This document shows, in pieces, positions 62,703 to 64,000 of a stretch of 64,000 bases of DNA; the stretch's first letter is position 1, and each line of letters opens with the position of its first letter. This stretch comes from Paramecium sonneborni. Its lineage: Eukaryota > Ciliophora > Oligohymenophorea > Peniculida > Parameciidae. The stretch spans positions 498,925 to 562,924 of the forward strand of contig CAJJDN010000024.1 in the NCBI GenBank assembly GCA_905182985.1, read 5' to 3'. The position numbers and the translations under genes are program-made. The notes beneath the pieces are model-generated. The model was not told the DNA's origin. It did not search any database and was given only the letters and a program-made list of their open reading frames with translations.

Positions 62703-62891
62703 CAATAGATTCTAAGTAAAAAAATTTTTATTTTTATTTAAATCAAATAATAATATTTTGCTCCTATTTGTTTTTTGTGTAAAGCATTATACATAAATTA
62801 TTTCTAATAATTTCAATGGAAAAGAAATTAGGAATATTTAGAATTATTATTTTCATATTTAACTACTATTTTATAAATAATTTGATAAAAT

Positions 62892-64000
62892 TCAAAGAAT
62901 TTTTAATTTTTTTTCATTAGATTAGTTTTCCATTTCATTTAGTTAAATTCCTTCCTTTTCTTATATAACATCAAATTCCTGTTATTCTATTTATTGATCA
63001 CCTTCATTTGCACTTATATATCCATATTTTTAAATTGAAAATTCAGAATTCGGAGAACTACCTGAAACGGAATTCTTAACCTCATCAATAATAAAATTGT
63101 CATTTATATCTTTAGATTATTACTAAATTTTGAAATATTGAGATCTAACATTTACAAATTTATTTTCTTCTCTTTCTTCTTCTCTTTCGATAGATTTTAA
63201 AGAATATTTCTAATTTGAATTAAAATCTTACCTTGTGTGATAGGTCAATCATTTAATATAAAATAGTATTGTATTAAATAAAGTTTAGCAATTATTGATT
63301 CATCTTTTTATTGGAATTTTCACCTTATAAAATTTTGGAATAAGCTTGTAATAATTCTTATCCATTTGAAGCCTTAATTTGAGCTTTGAAAAATCGAGAA
63401 ACTTTATTTAATTAAATTTCAATCGGAACTTTCATAATATATAAGAATTAAGATACTTTTAGATGAGAAAATATCTTTTAAATCCATTGGCCCAGAAATT
63501 TAATTTTTAAACTTATATTTTTCTAAAAGAGATCCTTTCATAAATTACCTATTATAGTCTTTATATATAGTCTTCAAGACATTTTTTTGGTCTGTAATTT
63601 TTTTATAAATTACTGGTTCAGAAAAACTATTGAATAATTTCAATTAAACATCATCAAATAAAAATAATTTTAATGAGTCAATCTCATATAATTTCTTGAC
63701 TATATTTGATAATTCAAGATCTGACATAATTTTAGATTTAGCAATTTAAGCCATAATAGTTTTTTTGTCATAATTTTTTTTACAACAACATTTGAATAAA
63801 CAAAAATCACCAAAAATCTTTATCAATTTAATTTGAATGTAAGTGAAAAATGAATAATCTAACTAATTTGAATATAATTAATCTAAACCTCTCTTCTTAT
63901 CTAAATTATGATTAGATTCAAAACTCTCATTTTCTTTGATTGTAGTATTATCTCTAAAATCAAACTTAAACACTTGATTCATAACCTTCACATAAGTTTC
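62892..64000 (-). CDS. 3' part of a ciliate membrane-protein gene (partial)
   Basis: The frame enters from the right edge, so the 5' part is outside the window. Visible sequence: a charged linker, then FFTYIQIKLIKIFGDFCLFK followed by CCCKKNYDKK, a short TM-Cys motif. A helical block comes next (SDLELSNIVKKLYEIDSLKL, FLFDDVQLKLFNSFSEPVI), then FKAQIKASNGQELLQAYSK and a Ser/Glu-rich disordered tail ending at TGA 62892. This resembles the C-terminal part of large ciliate transmembrane proteins known only as gene-family members. Introns: 28 nt near 63.45 kb (ends AAAG) and 22 nt near 63.22 kb. Confidence 0.6.

Noticed and set aside
1..64000. tRNA, rRNA, CRISPR, telomeric repeats, bacterial-type promoters or Shine-Dalgarno sites
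   Set aside because: Read through for GC-rich cloverleaf-like stretches, spaced repeats and C4A2-type repeats; none found, and bacterial signals do not apply to this genome.
1..64000. bacterial or standard-code eukaryotic origin
   Set aside because: Under the standard code eIF5A, alpha-SNAP, Rer1 and the kinases are all broken by TAA/TAG; the ciliate code with tiny introns makes them complete.

Overview
This window reads as macronuclear DNA of a Paramecium-type (oligohymenophorean) ciliate. The evidence is internal. The DNA is very AT-rich. Every recognisable gene needs TAA and TAG read as Gln with TGA as the only stop. The genes are cut by very short introns (18-34 nt, mostly 22-31) that restore the frame exactly. 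The genes are packed closely on both strands. Standard-code open frames in this window are mostly meaningless; all coordinates below come from hand translation with the ciliate code. No tRNA, rRNA, CRISPR array, telomere or intact mobile element was recognised.

Layout. 1-6.7 kb, plus strand: end of an unknown gene, an ANP32-like LRR protein, an NT-C2/coiled-coil protein, an EF-hand protein, a CDP-alcohol phosphotransferase (phospholipid synthesis) and a Derlin-like ERAD protein. 6.9-11.3 kb, minus strand: a coiled-coil protein, a possible TPR-like gene and a multi-pass membrane protein. This part holds a perfect 1,125-bp direct repeat split by a single N, almost certainly two unmerged contig ends. 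11.6-13.7 kb: a divergent pair, a PH plus papain-like (YiiX/C92) protein and alpha-SNAP. 13.8-19.7 kb: a giant PAS/multi-TM (TmcB-like) protein. 19.7-21.8 kb: gene-poor DNA with a possible gene relic. 21.8-31.7 kb: a Ser/Thr kinase, a small secreted protein, an ankyrin protein, eIF5A, a GSK3-like kinase and an acylation-motif micro-protein. 31.8-39.7 kb: the WD40 protein AIP1/WDR1, a HOOK protein, a MORN protein, a UBL-UBA protein, a three-repeat Myb protein and a small secreted candidate. 40-45.3 kb: a BAR-like/polyQ/GRAM/VASt lipid-transfer candidate directly downstream of a KNL1-like candidate. 45.4-51.2 kb: a Cys-rich seven-TM-like protein, a p24 cargo receptor and a small membrane protein. 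51.4-58.3 kb: a second TmcB-like giant and an unknown gene. 58.3-64 kb, minus strand: an auxilin/tensin-type phosphatase-like protein, Rer1, an unknown protein and the 3' part of a membrane-protein gene.

The gene set is largely housekeeping and leans to membrane traffic (alpha-SNAP, p24, Rer1, auxilin-like, Derlin-like, HOOK, GRAM-VASt) and ciliate-specific membrane sensors. The most unusual general features are neighbouring genes separated by only 10-42 bp, introns ending in AAG or GAG as well as TAG, long in-frame continuations beyond TGA at two loci, and a polyglutamine tract written almost entirely in reassigned stop codons.
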